A DNA stretch of 27,579 bases from contig JBKPCD010000305.1 of assembly GCA_046727175.1 (NCBI GenBank), positions 1-27,579 on the forward strand, written 5' to 3'. Position numbers and translations under genes: made by a program. This DNA comes from JBKPCD01 sp046727175 (GTDB taxonomy: Bacteria > Acidobacteriota > Vicinamibacteria > Vicinamibacterales > 2-12-FULL-66-21). The stretch's first letter is position 1. The number at the start of each line of letters is the position of its first letter. Under the pieces are notes generated by a model, which saw nothing but the letters and a program-made list of their open reading frames with translations, had not been told where the DNA came from and made no database searches. Shown here one piece after another: positions 16,088-25,379 of this stretch.

Positions 16088-19000
16088 GATCGCCACCTTC
16101 CTCGCCAGATCGCACACCCCGCCGCCGCGAGGCCGACGGCGATCAATGCCACCGCGGCGAATTCACGCGGCATCGCCGTAGGCGCGCGTGGGCCCAAGAT
16201 TTCATCTTCGACAGGCCCACCCTTGATGTCCCGCCGACCAGCCATCGCTGCCTGAAGCGCCTGGGCCACGTGCACGGCACGACGTCGTGTGCCCTGTTCG
16301 ATCTGTTCGCGACAACTGAACCCGTCGGCGACGATGAGCGTATCCGACGATGCCTGGCGAACGGCTGGCAGAAGCACGAGATTACCTGCATCGAGACGTC
16401 GTAATGGTTCGCTTCGAAGCCAAAGCTTCCGGCCATTCCGCAACAGCCTGAGTCGAGCATCTCGACGTCGTTGGTCATGTCGTTCATCAGCGCCTTTTCG
16501 GCGTCCGTCGTGGCAATAGCCCTGTGATGACAGTGGCCATGCATCATGATTCGCTGAGCGAAACGTGGCGGCTGGTAGCCGGGTACCTGCGTTTTGAGGA
16601 AGTCGGCCAGCAGAAACGATTGACGTGATAAGCGTTGTGCGTCCGGATCGTCTGGAAACAGGTTCACGAGCTCATCGCGAAACACCGCCAGGCAGCTCGG
16701 CTCCAGCACGACGATGGGCGTGCCCGCTTGGAGCTGCGGGCGCAGTTCACCGAGGATGTCTCTCAGGAGGCGCCTGGCCTGGACAAGAAACCCATAGTCG
16801 TACAACGGCCGGCCACAACAGAGCGTTCGCGCCGGAATCACGACTTGGCAGCCGGCGGCTTCGAGCACCTCCGTGGCGGCGATGGCCGTATCAGGATGGA
16901 AGTGATTGTTGAACGTATCGGGCCACAGCAAGACGCATCGGCCTCGATCACCGGCGGATGACGTGCCCTTGCGCAATTGAAACCAGGCGACGAATGTGCG
17001 GTGGGCGAACCGCGGAAGGGTGCGCTGTTGCGAGATTCCCGCAACGACCTTGGCGATAGTCGACAAGCCCGGCGCCTGAGTGATCATATTTGCCAACTGC
17101 GGCATGTGTGACGCCAATCGCACCCAGCGGTGGATGAACCCCATCGCGTACGCCGATCGGGGTCGCAGACGACCTTCGTAGTAATGCGAGAGAAACTCGG
17201 CCTTGTACGTCGCCATATCGACGTTCACAGGACACTCGCTCTTGCATCCCTTGCAGGCGAGACAGAGATCGAGCGCATCCTTGACGGATTCGTCCTTCCA
17301 TCCGCCATTGAGGGGGTCGCCTTGCAGCATCTCGAAGAGCAGACGCGCGCGCCCGCGCGTCGAGTGCGCTTCTTCGCGCGTCGCCCTGTAGCTTGGACAC
17401 ATCGTCCCGCCCTCATGGCGTCTGCATTCGCCGACACCGACGCAACGGATCGTCGTGAAGGCGAAGCTGCGATGATCCTGAGGGAAGACGAAATGCGTGG
17501 GCTGGTCGGCCGGCCGGTAGTCGGCGCCGAGTCGCAGGTTTTGATCGATGCGATACGGATCGACGATCTTGCCGGGATTCATCCGACCTTCGGGATCCCA
17601 AATCGTCTTGAACACGCGGAACGCCTTCACGACTTCCGGACCGAACATCTTTGGCAAGAACTGCGCTTTGGACTGGCCGTCGCCGTGTTCGCCAGAGAAC
17701 GATCCGCCGTACGAGACGACCAACGACGTCGCCTCGTCCATGAAGGCTTTGTATTTCTCGATGCCGGGCATCGATTCGAGATCGAAATCGATCCGCGTAT
17801 GGATACACCCCTGTCCGAAATGTCCATAGAGTGCGCATCCGTACTCGAACTTGTCGAACAACCTGCGGAGATCCCGAAGGTAGTTGCCGACGCGATCCGG
17901 CGGCACCGCGGAATCTTCCCACCCTTCCCAGGTAACGGGCGCGTCGGGTACGTGCGCGGTCGCCCCGAGTCCCGACTCGCGCACCTTCCACAGCCGCTCT
18001 TCGGTCGCCGGATCGTCGTACAGCTTCATCGTCGGCGCGTTCGGCTTTAGTCTCAGCGCGGCCATGGCTGCCGCGGCTTTGGCGTCGCTCTCGGCCTTCG
18101 CGTCTCCTCCGAACTCGACGAGCAGCCAGCCTTTGCCGTCCGGCAGCAACGACACGTTCTCGGGATGGATGCGCGCCTTCTTCATGTCGTCGATCAATCG
18201 ATCGTCCATGCCTTCGAGGCCGATCGGCTGGAACTCGAGAACGTCCGGCACGTGATCGCCAGCACTGTAGACGTCTGGATATCCCAGCACCAACAACGAC
18301 CGCGCTTGTGGGCGGTCGATCAGCATCATGTCCGCCTGCAGAATGGTGACGCAGGTCGACTCTGTGCCGACCAGCGCGCGTGCCACGTTGAAGCCACGCT
18401 CAGGCAGCAGTTCGTCGAGGTTGTAGCCTGAGACGCGGCGCGGGATTGTCGGATAGCGCTGGCGAATCAGGTCGCCGTACGTGTCGCGCAGCCTGAGTAA
18501 CGCTTCGTAAATCTGTCCGCGGCGCCCGCCAGCCGCGATGATGTCCCGCAACTCCTCCTCGGATGTGGAACCGACCCACATCCGGAAACCGTCATAAGTG
18601 AGCACCTCCAGCCGGTGGGTGTTGTCGGATGTGCGTGAGCCAGGCCCATAGAACTGCGACATGACCGCGTGGACACCGCAGGAGTTATTGCCCAACATGC
18701 CGCCCAGCGTGCAGTGGGTGTGTGTGGCAGGATCGGGACCGAAGATCAATCGATGCCGGGCCGCCTCACGCTGCAGCGTGTCGAGCACGACACCCGGCTC
18801 GACACGCGCGATCTTGCGCGCCGCATCGATACTGCGCACGCGGTTGACATACTTCGACAGGTCCATGACGACCGCGACGTTGCAGCACTGACCGGCGAGG
18901 CTCGTACCGCCCCCGCGAGACAGGATCGGGGCACGGTGCTTCCGGCACACGTTGACGGTCGCGACCACATCGTCCAGATCGCGGGGAACGACGACGCCGA

Positions 19001-19166
19001 TGGGCACCTGCCGATAGTTGGATCCGTCGGTCGCATACAGCGCACGGCTGCCGCGATCGAATCGCACTTCGCCGCCCACGACCTGATGGAGATCCCTCGA
19101 CAGATCGGTGTGAAAGGTTCGCTTCGTCGCGGCAAGACGATCGGGGGTCAGTGTCGCGGTCGCCAC
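16084..19166 (-). CDS. GlcD/GlcF-like FAD and 4Fe-4S oxidoreductase (D-2-hydroxyacid dehydrogenase type), frameshift near 16386
   Basis: Single-chain fusion of an FAD-linked oxidase and an iron-sulfur/CCG-domain protein, as in D-lactate or glycolate dehydrogenases that feed electrons to quinone. From the proposed GTG 19166 (19 bases inside the SDR gene): FAD-binding SRGGGTSLAG (83-92), NNSCG (160-164), FAD-oxidase C-terminal GHFGQGCIHTRI (448-459) and SGEHGDGQ (491-498). Ferredoxin-like cysteines are C575, C581 and C590-Pro, then C635, C638, C641 and C645-Pro; CCG motifs are at 783-785 and 908-910. After SFGFEANHYDVSMQ the frame breaks. The family-typical ending (LLPAVRQASSDTLIVADGFSCREQ) continues in another frame to TGA 16084-16086 and adds a C-terminal membrane helix with a basic end. 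One indel, otherwise intact. The exact substrate cannot be read from sequence. Confidence 0.88.
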
Positions 19167-20140
19167 TGGCGTGCGCTCCACATCATCGCCACACCGCCCA
19201 CCGCCAGGCCAAGCGCAATCGTCAGGTGTTCGTTGGCCCACGTCTGCGGGCTCGACTTCGTGCTGCGCGCCGCAAATCGCCCGTGCGCTCCATGATCGCC
19301 AGGCAGCGGCGCCCACAGATTGTCCCGTCGGTTCGGATCGACGGGTTGGTCTGTCTGCTGCGAGTCATATCCCGTCTTCGCCAGGTAGCGATCGAACAGA
19401 CCTGGCGCGATCTTGTTGCCCACAATGGCGGCCACCGTTGGTCCCCCCACGCTAGGCTCGCGTCGCCGGTGCGTCGCCGCCCACACGATGGCGTCCGCGG
19501 CGATTTCCGGTTCATAGATCGGCGGAACCGGCTGCGGCTCGCGCGGCAATCGGCTCTTCACCCAGTCGAACTGCGGAGTATTCATCGCTGGGAGCTGGAC
19601 CATCGTCACGTGTACGCGGTTGTGGTCGTGCAACAGCTCGCATCGCAACGACTCCGTGAAACCCTGGATCGCATGCTTTGCGCCGCAGTAGGCGGATTGG
19701 AGCGGGATGCCGCGGTACGCCAGCGCGGATCCGATCTGCACGATCGTGCCGCAGTCGCGCGGCAGCATCCGTCTGAGTGCCGCGAGCGTGCCGTAGACGA
19801 CCCCAAGGTAGGTGACGTCCGTCACCTGCTTCACTTCGTCGGCCTGCAGTTCCTTCACGGGTGAAAACACCGAGACCATGGCGTTGTTCACCCACACGTC
19901 GATGGGACCGAGTTCGCGCTCCACCCGTTCCGCGGCGGCTTCAACCTGGTCAGCATCCGCGACATCGGCGGGCAGCACCAATGCCCGTCCGCCGCAGCCT
20001 TCCACCTCGCGTCGCGCCGCTTCAAGACCGTCGGCGCCGCGTGCGAGCAGACCGATATCGGCGCCGTGCCGCGCGAACGCCCGAACTGTGGCGCGCCCGA
20101 CACCTGCCGATGCGCCGGTAATGACGACGACCTGTTTCAT
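19148..20140 (-). CDS. SDR-family oxidoreductase with C-terminal membrane tail (copy 2)
   Basis: 330 residues, ATG 20140 (MKQVVVITG). NAD(P)-binding TGASAGVG (8-15), NNAM (85-88), Ser138, Tyr151 and Lys155 form an intact SDR active site. Close paralogue of the gene at 150-1238 along its whole length, including TYLGVVYGTLAALRRM. The C-terminus carries a hydrophobic segment (about 305-322) followed by WSARQWRPRH, consistent with a tail anchor. Its ATG overlaps the stop of the enolase-superfamily gene (ATGA) and its 3' end overlaps the presumed start of the flavo-FeS gene, so it sits mid-operon and is translationally coupled on both sides. Substrate unknown; the neighbours suggest an oxo- or hydroxy-acid or sugar derivative (inference). 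Confidence 0.92.
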   Translation of the reverse strand: MKQVVVITGASAGVGRATVRAFARHGADIGLLARGADGLEAARREVEGCGGRALVLPADVADADQVEAAAERVERELGPIDVWVNNAMVSVFSPVKELQADEVKQVTDVTYLGVVYGTLAALRRMLPRDCGTIVQIGSALAYRGIPLQSAYCGAKHAIQGFTESLRCELLHDHNRVHVTMVQLPAMNTPQFDWVKSRLPREPQPVPPIYEPEIAADAIVWAATHRRREPSVGGPTVAAIVGNKIAPGLFDRYLAKTGYDSQQTDQPVDPNRRDNLWAPLPGDHGAHGRFAARSTKSSPQTWANEHLTIALGLAVGGVAMMWSARQWRPRH

Positions 20141-21309
20141 GGCCGCCTCTCGGAGGACCCATGGGAGGCCACGCCGACGATTTCGGGTCGCGTGGAGATG
20201 GATGATCCTGTCTGGGGTGTGAACCGTTCCAACGCTTCCGGATCGAACTCAATCCCGTGACCCGGCGCATCGGGCGGCACCCCGTATCCGTCGCGACGCG
20301 CGAGCGGCCGTTTCAATAGCGGTTCCATCTGCGGGATGTACTCCACGAACACGCTGTTCGGGACCGCCGCCGCGATCGTGATACTCAGCTCGGGTGACAC
20401 ATGCGGAGCGACCGGCAGGTTCGCGGCGGCAGCCATGTGACACACGGCGATCGCATTCGAGATCCCACCGACGCGCGCAACGTCCGGCTGCAGGATGTCG
20501 AGCGCCTGGCGCCGAATGGCGTCATAAAACGCCGCCGGGCTGTAGAGGCTCTCTCCGCCGGCGCGTGGCGTGACGATATGCCCTCCCAATCGCTCGAATC
20601 CGGCGAGATCGGTGGCGTCGAGGGGCTCCTCGACCCAGTACAGGTCGTAGGGTTCAAGTCGCTGAATCCTTCCGATCGCCTGGTCGATCGTCCAGGACTG
20701 GTTCGCATCGACCATCAGCGTCGTCGCACGGCCGACGGCTTCGCGCACCTTGGCGACACGCTCGCGGTCCTCTTCCGGATCCGATTTGCCGACCTTCAGT
20801 TTCAGAGCGGTGAAGCCGTCCCGTTCGACCGCTTCGGTTGACAGCGCGACCATCTCGTCGAGGTCGCGATTCAGCCACCCGACATGCGTGTTGTACAGAC
20901 GCACGCGATCCTGCGCACCACCCAGGAGGATATAAAGGGGTATGTTCGAACGGCGAGCGGTCAGATCCCAGAGCGCGACGTCGATCGCGGAAAGCGCCGT
21001 TGACGCAACGCATCCCGGCGTCAGTGCGTGGATACTCTTGCGAAGACGTTCGACGATCTGAACAATCTTTCGGCTGTCCACGCCGATCAGTTGAGGCAGC
21101 AGGTGGTCCTGGAGAAGCGCCAGAATCGCCGTCCCGCCCGTGCCGATCGTGTAGCCGAATCCGACGGCGTGGCGACCCGCGCGATCGCGAATCTCGACGA
21201 TCGGCAGTTCGAGCGCGTCGAACCGCTGAATGGCGTCCCCCCGCGGTGGGTCCACCGGCAGGCGGACCAGCCGCGCATCGGCCGTGACGATGCTGGCGTC
21301 GTCGGTCAT
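20137..21309 (-). CDS. Enolase-superfamily enzyme (mandelate racemase/muconate lactonizing type)
   Basis: 390 residues, usual length for the family. A capping domain (1-130) is followed by the (beta/alpha)7-beta barrel with catalytic and metal residues in the right order: KLK (Lys170, Lys172), Mg ligands Asp201 (in DAN), Glu227 (in VEEP) and Glu253 (in GES), then Asp276 and His303 (APHVSPE) forming the general-base dyad, and Glu323. The complete K-x-K plus His-Asp set fits the mandelate-racemase subgroup, which abstracts the proton alpha to a carboxylate for racemisation or dehydration of sugar acids. ATG 21309 lies 18 bases after the TPP-enzyme stop. It is the only enzyme here that points to a carboxylate or sugar-acid substrate. 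Confidence 0.92.
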   Translation of the reverse strand: MTDDASIVTADARLVRLPVDPPRGDAIQRFDALELPIVEIRDRAGRHAVGFGYTIGTGGTAILALLQDHLLPQLIGVDSRKIVQIVERLRKSIHALTPGCVASTALSAIDVALWDLTARRSNIPLYILLGGAQDRVRLYNTHVGWLNRDLDEMVALSTEAVERDGFTALKLKVGKSDPEEDRERVAKVREAVGRATTLMVDANQSWTIDQAIGRIQRLEPYDLYWVEEPLDATDLAGFERLGGHIVTPRAGGESLYSPAAFYDAIRRQALDILQPDVARVGGISNAIAVCHMAAAANLPVAPHVSPELSITIAAAVPNSVFVEYIPQMEPLLKRPLARRDGYGVPPDAPGHGIEFDPEALERFTPQTGSSISTRPEIVGVASHGSSERRP

Positions 21310-21327
21310 CGCTCGCTCGCCACAGCC

Positions 21328-23088
21328 TTACCGTCCTTTGAGATCGTGCACCTTGTCGCGAAACAGGGTGAGCGCGATCCGGCCTCGGTTGGGTTGGCCT
21401 TTCGCGAGGGACTCGGCCATGTGCAGCGCTTGTTTTGCCTTGACGCGCGCCGGCATCGGCGGCTCGAAGGGGTCGACGATCGCTTCACATAACGCAGGAC
21501 CATCGGCGAGCAGCAGGGCTTCCAGTGCCGACCGCGCTTCGTCGGGTCGTTCACAGCGGAACCCGGTGCCACCGCACGCCTCCGCGAAGCGGACGAAGTC
21601 GATCGGTTCGAGTGACACGCCGTACTCGGGGTTTCCGAGAAACACCATCTGTTCCCACTTGATCATGCCGAGCGTGTTGTTCTTGATGATGACGACCTTG
21701 ATCGGCAGCCGATACTTCACCGCGGTGGCGAACTCACCCATGAGCATCGTAAAGCCGCCGTCGCCGACGAAGGCGACCGACTGGCGGCCCGGATACGCCA
21801 CCTGCGCCGCGATGGCGTACGGCAGGCCAGGCGCCATACTCGCCAGGTTGCCTGAACAGGAAAACAGTTGGCCGCGCTTCATATTGACGTACCGCGCGAC
21901 CCACGTCGTAATGGTGCCTGAATCGGTTGAGACGATCGCATCGTCGGCCAGCAGCTCGTTGAGCGCGCGTGCTACAACCTGCGGCTTCATGGGCATATCC
22001 TCACGATGCGATCGCGTGTGCAGCAACTCGCGCCACTGTTTCATGCCGGTCTGCGCCGCGTCGAGGAAGGATCGATCGGCTCGACGCCGAATTTGCGGGA
22101 TTAGCACTTGCAATGTGCTTCGGGCGTCGCCGCAGAGCCCGACTTCAACGGGAAAGCGCAATCCGATCCGCGAGGGGTCGCGATCGATCTGCACGCCGCG
22201 ACAGGCGTCGTGCTTCGGATAGAACTCCATGTAGGGAAAACTGGTGCCGGCCATCAGCAAGGTGTCGCATTGTTCCATTGCGACTTCGGACGGCTCCGTG
22301 CCCAGCAGTCCGATCCCGCCGGTCGTGAAGGGCGAGTCATCGGGCACCACTCTTTTGCCGAGCAAGGGTTTGACAATGGGCGCCGCCATCAGGTCGGCGA
22401 GTTGTTCGAGCTCGGCCCACGCGCCGAGCGCGCCCTGTCCGGCGAGGATGACGGTTTTGCTTCCGCCGTTCAGCACGTCCGCCGCCGCGCGGAGGTCCGC
22501 ATCGCACGGGACCAGGATCGGCGGCCGCCACACATCCGAGGTGTGTCCCTCAACCTTTTTTTGTGAGGGTTCGTCATCCTTGACCGATTGCTCCTGAAGA
22601 TCGACCGGACACGTGATGTGTGCGACGCCGCGTAGCGAGAGCGCAGCGCGACAGCCGGCATCCACGAGGGCGCGAACGTGACCGGCTCCCAGGACTTGCT
22701 GGTTGTAGACGGCGACGTCCTTGAACAGGGAGAGCAGGTCGACTTCCTGTTGATAACGCGTCCCGATCAGATCGTGATACGTCTGTCCCGTAATCGCGAG
22801 GACCGGTGCGCCATCCATCTTCGCGTCGTACAGCCCATTCAACAGATGAATCGCGCCCGGCCCTGAGGTCGCGAGACAGACGCCGATCCGTCCGGTGTAC
22901 TTGGCGTAGCCGCACGCCATGAACGCCGCGGCTTCCTCATGGCGGACCTGAATGAACGAGATGGAGTCTTGACGTGTTCGCAACGCTTCCATGATGCCGT
23001 TGATGCCGTCGCCGGGCAGCCCAAAGACGACGCGAACGCCCCAGTCAATCAGCCGCTCCACGAGGACATCGGACGTTGTTCTCGACAT
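21328..23088 (-). CDS. TPP-dependent enzyme of the pyruvate oxidase/acetolactate synthase family
   Basis: 586 residues with the three domains of the POX/ALS family: N-terminal pyrimidine-binding domain with catalytic Glu51 (RHEEAAAFMACGYAK), a central domain (about 190-330) and a C-terminal PP-binding domain with the TPP motif GDG (442-444) to NN (470-471). Such enzymes decarboxylate 2-oxo acids, giving acetyl phosphate, acetate, an aldehyde or a condensation product; which one applies cannot be read here. ATG 23088 is preceded by GGAGAG. The gene starts 11 bases after the DoxX stop and ends 18 bases before the enolase-superfamily gene. A truncated paralogue of its first 48 residues lies at 1211-1354. 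Complete, with no sign of decay. Confidence 0.94.
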   Translation of the reverse strand: MSRTTSDVLVERLIDWGVRVVFGLPGDGINGIMEALRTRQDSISFIQVRHEEAAAFMACGYAKYTGRIGVCLATSGPGAIHLLNGLYDAKMDGAPVLAITGQTYHDLIGTRYQQEVDLLSLFKDVAVYNQQVLGAGHVRALVDAGCRAALSLRGVAHITCPVDLQEQSVKDDEPSQKKVEGHTSDVWRPPILVPCDADLRAAADVLNGGSKTVILAGQGALGAWAELEQLADLMAAPIVKPLLGKRVVPDDSPFTTGGIGLLGTEPSEVAMEQCDTLLMAGTSFPYMEFYPKHDACRGVQIDRDPSRIGLRFPVEVGLCGDARSTLQVLIPQIRRRADRSFLDAAQTGMKQWRELLHTRSHREDMPMKPQVVARALNELLADDAIVSTDSGTITTWVARYVNMKRGQLFSCSGNLASMAPGLPYAIAAQVAYPGRQSVAFVGDGGFTMLMGEFATAVKYRLPIKVVIIKNNTLGMIKWEQMVFLGNPEYGVSLEPIDFVRFAEACGGTGFRCERPDEARSALEALLLADGPALCEAIVDPFEPPMPARVKAKQALHMAESLAKGQPNRGRIALTLFRDKVHDLKGR

Positions 23089-23099
23089 GTGTCTCTCCG

Positions 23100-23507
23100 T
23101 CAGCTGCGTCCGTCAAATTCTGCGGCGAGTCGCGCGAGTGCAAATGCGCCCAACGCCAAGCCCAGATCGCGGAGCGCGACGTCGTAGTAGCCAGGAATCG
23201 ACAGCAGATTCAGGATGATCCCGCACAGCCAGGCGCCCACTACTAACCCGCCGATTGCCGGCATGAACGCTACCAACAACCCCGCCACAATCTCGATCAC
23301 GCCGACCCCCAGCATGAACGTGTGGCCTGACACCGGGAGCAGGCGTGTGACCAATGGCGACAGGTACTGATCCCAGTCCACGAGGGAGTGAAAGAATTTG
23401 TCGGCGCCGGCGATCACGGGTGCGACCACGAAGGCGAGATGCAGAAGCTGATACGCCTGGTACGCGGGACTGTGCGTCCGAACCCCGACTGATGCGTTCG
23501 TCGCCAT
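23100..23507 (-). CDS. DoxX-like small membrane protein
   Basis: 135 residues with four hydrophobic segments (about 20-35, 62-80, 82-102, 113-128) and the family pattern of a buried GADKF after helix 1 and a GVIEIVAGLLVAFMP pair of helices. DoxX-family proteins are integral inner-membrane proteins associated with quinol oxidation or redox homeostasis; most have no proven reaction. ATG 23507 is chosen because AGGAGG lies about ten bases upstream; longer frames back to 23609 lack this. First gene of the operon and divergent from the DUF2231-Rieske gene. A membrane partner for the soluble redox enzymes downstream is plausible (inference). Confidence 0.88.
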   Translation of the reverse strand: MATNASVGVRTHSPAYQAYQLLHLAFVVAPVIAGADKFFHSLVDWDQYLSPLVTRLLPVSGHTFMLGVGVIEIVAGLLVAFMPAIGGLVVGAWLCGIILNLLSIPGYYDVALRDLGLALGAFALARLAAEFDGRS

Positions 23508-23534
23508 TGAGAGCGCGCCTCCTGAAAAAGGCTC

Positions 23535-23555
23535 ATGCAAGGACATCTCCTGCAT
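23535..23555. promoter_or_regulatory. Inverted repeat in the divergent promoter region
   Basis: ATGCA(A)GGA and TCCTGCAT form 8-base arms with one bulged base around a short centre, midway in the 90-base gap between the divergent DoxX operon and the DUF2231-Rieske gene. Position and dyad symmetry suit an operator controlling both directions. The nearby winged-helix regulator (24477-25110) is the obvious candidate ligand, but nothing in the sequence proves it. No clear -35/-10 pair could be assigned. Confidence 0.35.
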
Positions 23556-23596
23556 AGGGCACAGCTCTTGATTACCTGTCGCGCGTTGGAGGCATG

Positions 23597-24467
23597 ATGG
23601 ATAGCACACACGCCATCGCGCGACTCACCGATCAGCCGGCACTTGACGTGATCGCGTCCCCGCTGAGTCGGGCGATCCGAAACGCCTATGAATCCGCCGG
23701 ACCAGCGGGCCAGCAGGCGAAGAACGCTTTGCACGGCGTCTGGCTCGGCCATCCGCTGCACCCTGTGTTCACGGATCTTCCACTGGGCCTGGACGACAGG
23801 CCTTGTGCTTGATGCGGTGGCGTCGGTTAGGCGTGATCGCGGAATGGCGCGCGCGGCCGATGTGGCGATCGCGGTGGGGCTCGCGGGAGCGGCAGGAGCA
23901 GCGGTCACCGGTCTCACAGATTGGTCCGAAACCTCGGGGCGCTCCCGTCGTACAGGCCTCGTCCACGGCTTGCTGAACATCGCCGCGACGACGCTGTACG
24001 CCACGGCGTACATGCTCCGAAAGACCGGTTCGCGCTCCGTTGGTCAAACGTGTGCGCTGGCGGGCTACAGCATCGCAATCGGCGCGGCGTGGTTTGGCGG
24101 CGACTTGGTGTATGGTCAGCGCGTCGGCGTCGCGCACGCGGCCATTGACGCACCGGACACATTTACTGCGGTGGCCAACGCGACGGACGTCCCAGACGAT
24201 TCCATGAAGCGTGCTCGGAAGGACGACGCTGATGTATTGCTGGTGCGTCAGCGCGGTCGGCTGTGCGCGCTCGCGCATCCATGCGTGCACATGGGAGGCC
24301 CGCTCTCAGAGGGCACGCTCAAGGACGGATCCGTTGTGTGCCCATGGCACGGGTCGGAGTTCCGACTCGACGATGGACTCGTGATCAACGGTCCGGCCGC
24401 CCAGAATCAACCCTGTCTTGATGTCCGCGAGCGTGCCGGCGAGATCGAAGTCAAGGCGCGCGGCTAG
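23597..24467 (+). CDS. DUF2231 membrane domain fused to a Rieske [2Fe-2S] domain, frameshift near 23793
   Basis: Start at ATG 23597 or 23594 with GGAGG just upstream. The N-terminal part ends in the DUF2231 hallmark LGHPLHPVFTDLPLG. The expected continuation (AWTTGLVLDAVASV) is in another frame, as if two bases were lost around 23793. Several hydrophobic helices follow (AIAVGLAGAAGAAVTGL, LLNIAATTLYATAYML, YSIAIGAAWFGGDLVYG). A C-terminal Rieske domain has both cluster motifs, CVH and CPWH, separated by 16 residues, ending GLVINGPAAQNQPCLDV. A membrane protein with a ferredoxin-like electron-transfer domain, probably part of a short redox chain with the divergent operon (inference). The tail of a second copy is at 27293-27448. 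Confidence 0.85.
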
Positions 24468-24476
24468 CGGTTCGAC

Positions 24477-25110
24477 CTACACGGCGCCATTGCTGATTGT
24501 GAAGCAGCACCGCGGACGCCCCTCGCGGACGCAACATTCATGGGTCGACGCCCCCACGAGTTCGCTCACCAGGCTCTCCATCGCGAGACACGCGCCGTGG
24601 TGTTTGCCACTCAGGGCCGAGAGCGGACAGCCGACACCCCGAATAACAAACCCGCCATTTTTTTCGACCTGCGTTAGCGCACCCAGCTGCTCGTTCAACA
24701 GCTGACTCGCGAGCTCGACTCGAGCGCGCAACGAGCCGCTTGGCCGCCGGCCAGCCATTAATTCCTCGCCCAAGGCTCTCCCGCTCTGCCGCAGCAGCGA
24801 CGCAACCTGTTCGGCCGGAAGGCTGTTCGCGAATGTCTGGACGAGTTGACTCAACAGCGGAATGTGCGCCCTCGACAGCAGGTACTCGACCTCCGTCGTC
24901 AGCTCGAACACCGTGCGACGGTCGGGCCGTTCCCGGCCGGCTCCCGGTTCGACGCACGAGACCATCGCGCTGCATGTCCATCAGCTGCGCTCGAACGGCG
25001 TTCGGCGAGAGGCTAAGCTCGTTCGCCAGTTCGTCGATGGTCAAAGGCTTCGTCTGAAGCAAGCTCACGACTCGTCCGCGTGTAGTCTCGAGCAGCTGCT
25101 TTGTCAGCAT
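24477..25110 (-). CDS. Winged-helix transcriptional regulator with SufR-like cysteine-rich C-terminus, frameshift near 24930
   Basis: N-terminal winged helix (LLETTRGRVVSLL, TIDELANELSLSPNAVRAQLMDMQRDGLV) from ATG 25110. At about 24925-24935 the frame breaks; the family-typical continuation (TVFELTTEVEYLLSRAHIPLL) runs in another frame to TAG 24477-24479. The C-terminal domain has cysteines in the pattern GCPLSA, then GAC 13 residues later, then CC and RCCF, resembling the Fe-S cluster ligands of SufR-type repressors. It therefore probably senses Fe-S status, oxidants or iron. It converges on the Rieske gene with nine bases between stops. If the frameshift is real the sensor domain is lost. 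No strong ribosome-binding site before the ATG. Confidence 0.82.
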
Positions 25111-25379
25111 GGTTGATGAAGTCGTGAAGTCTGTCTCGCTTAATCAGATCAAACTTGCAGGTCTTTCGCCACGTGCCCCGCACCTCATCGATTTCGGCGC
25201 CGTCCGGCAGGGGTGTTGCTAGATACGACAGATAACGCTTCGTTATGTATTAAATCTCTGCTGGACCGTAGAAGTCGGTGAAAAGGCAGGACGAAAACCT
25301 CGAAGCTCATGCCGATCCTATTGCCCTTCGGCCCTGGTCCGGCGCCCGGCCGATCCGCCGCACGATCTGACGGCCAACC

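Noticed and set aside
17130..18050. 306-residue plus-strand frame
   Set aside because: Antisense to the flavo-FeS oxidoreductase, whose motifs prove the minus strand is coding.
19151..19864. 237-residue plus-strand frame
   Set aside because: Antisense to the second SDR gene.
21230..22222. 330-residue plus-strand frame
   Set aside because: Antisense to the enolase-superfamily and TPP genes; low-complexity translation.
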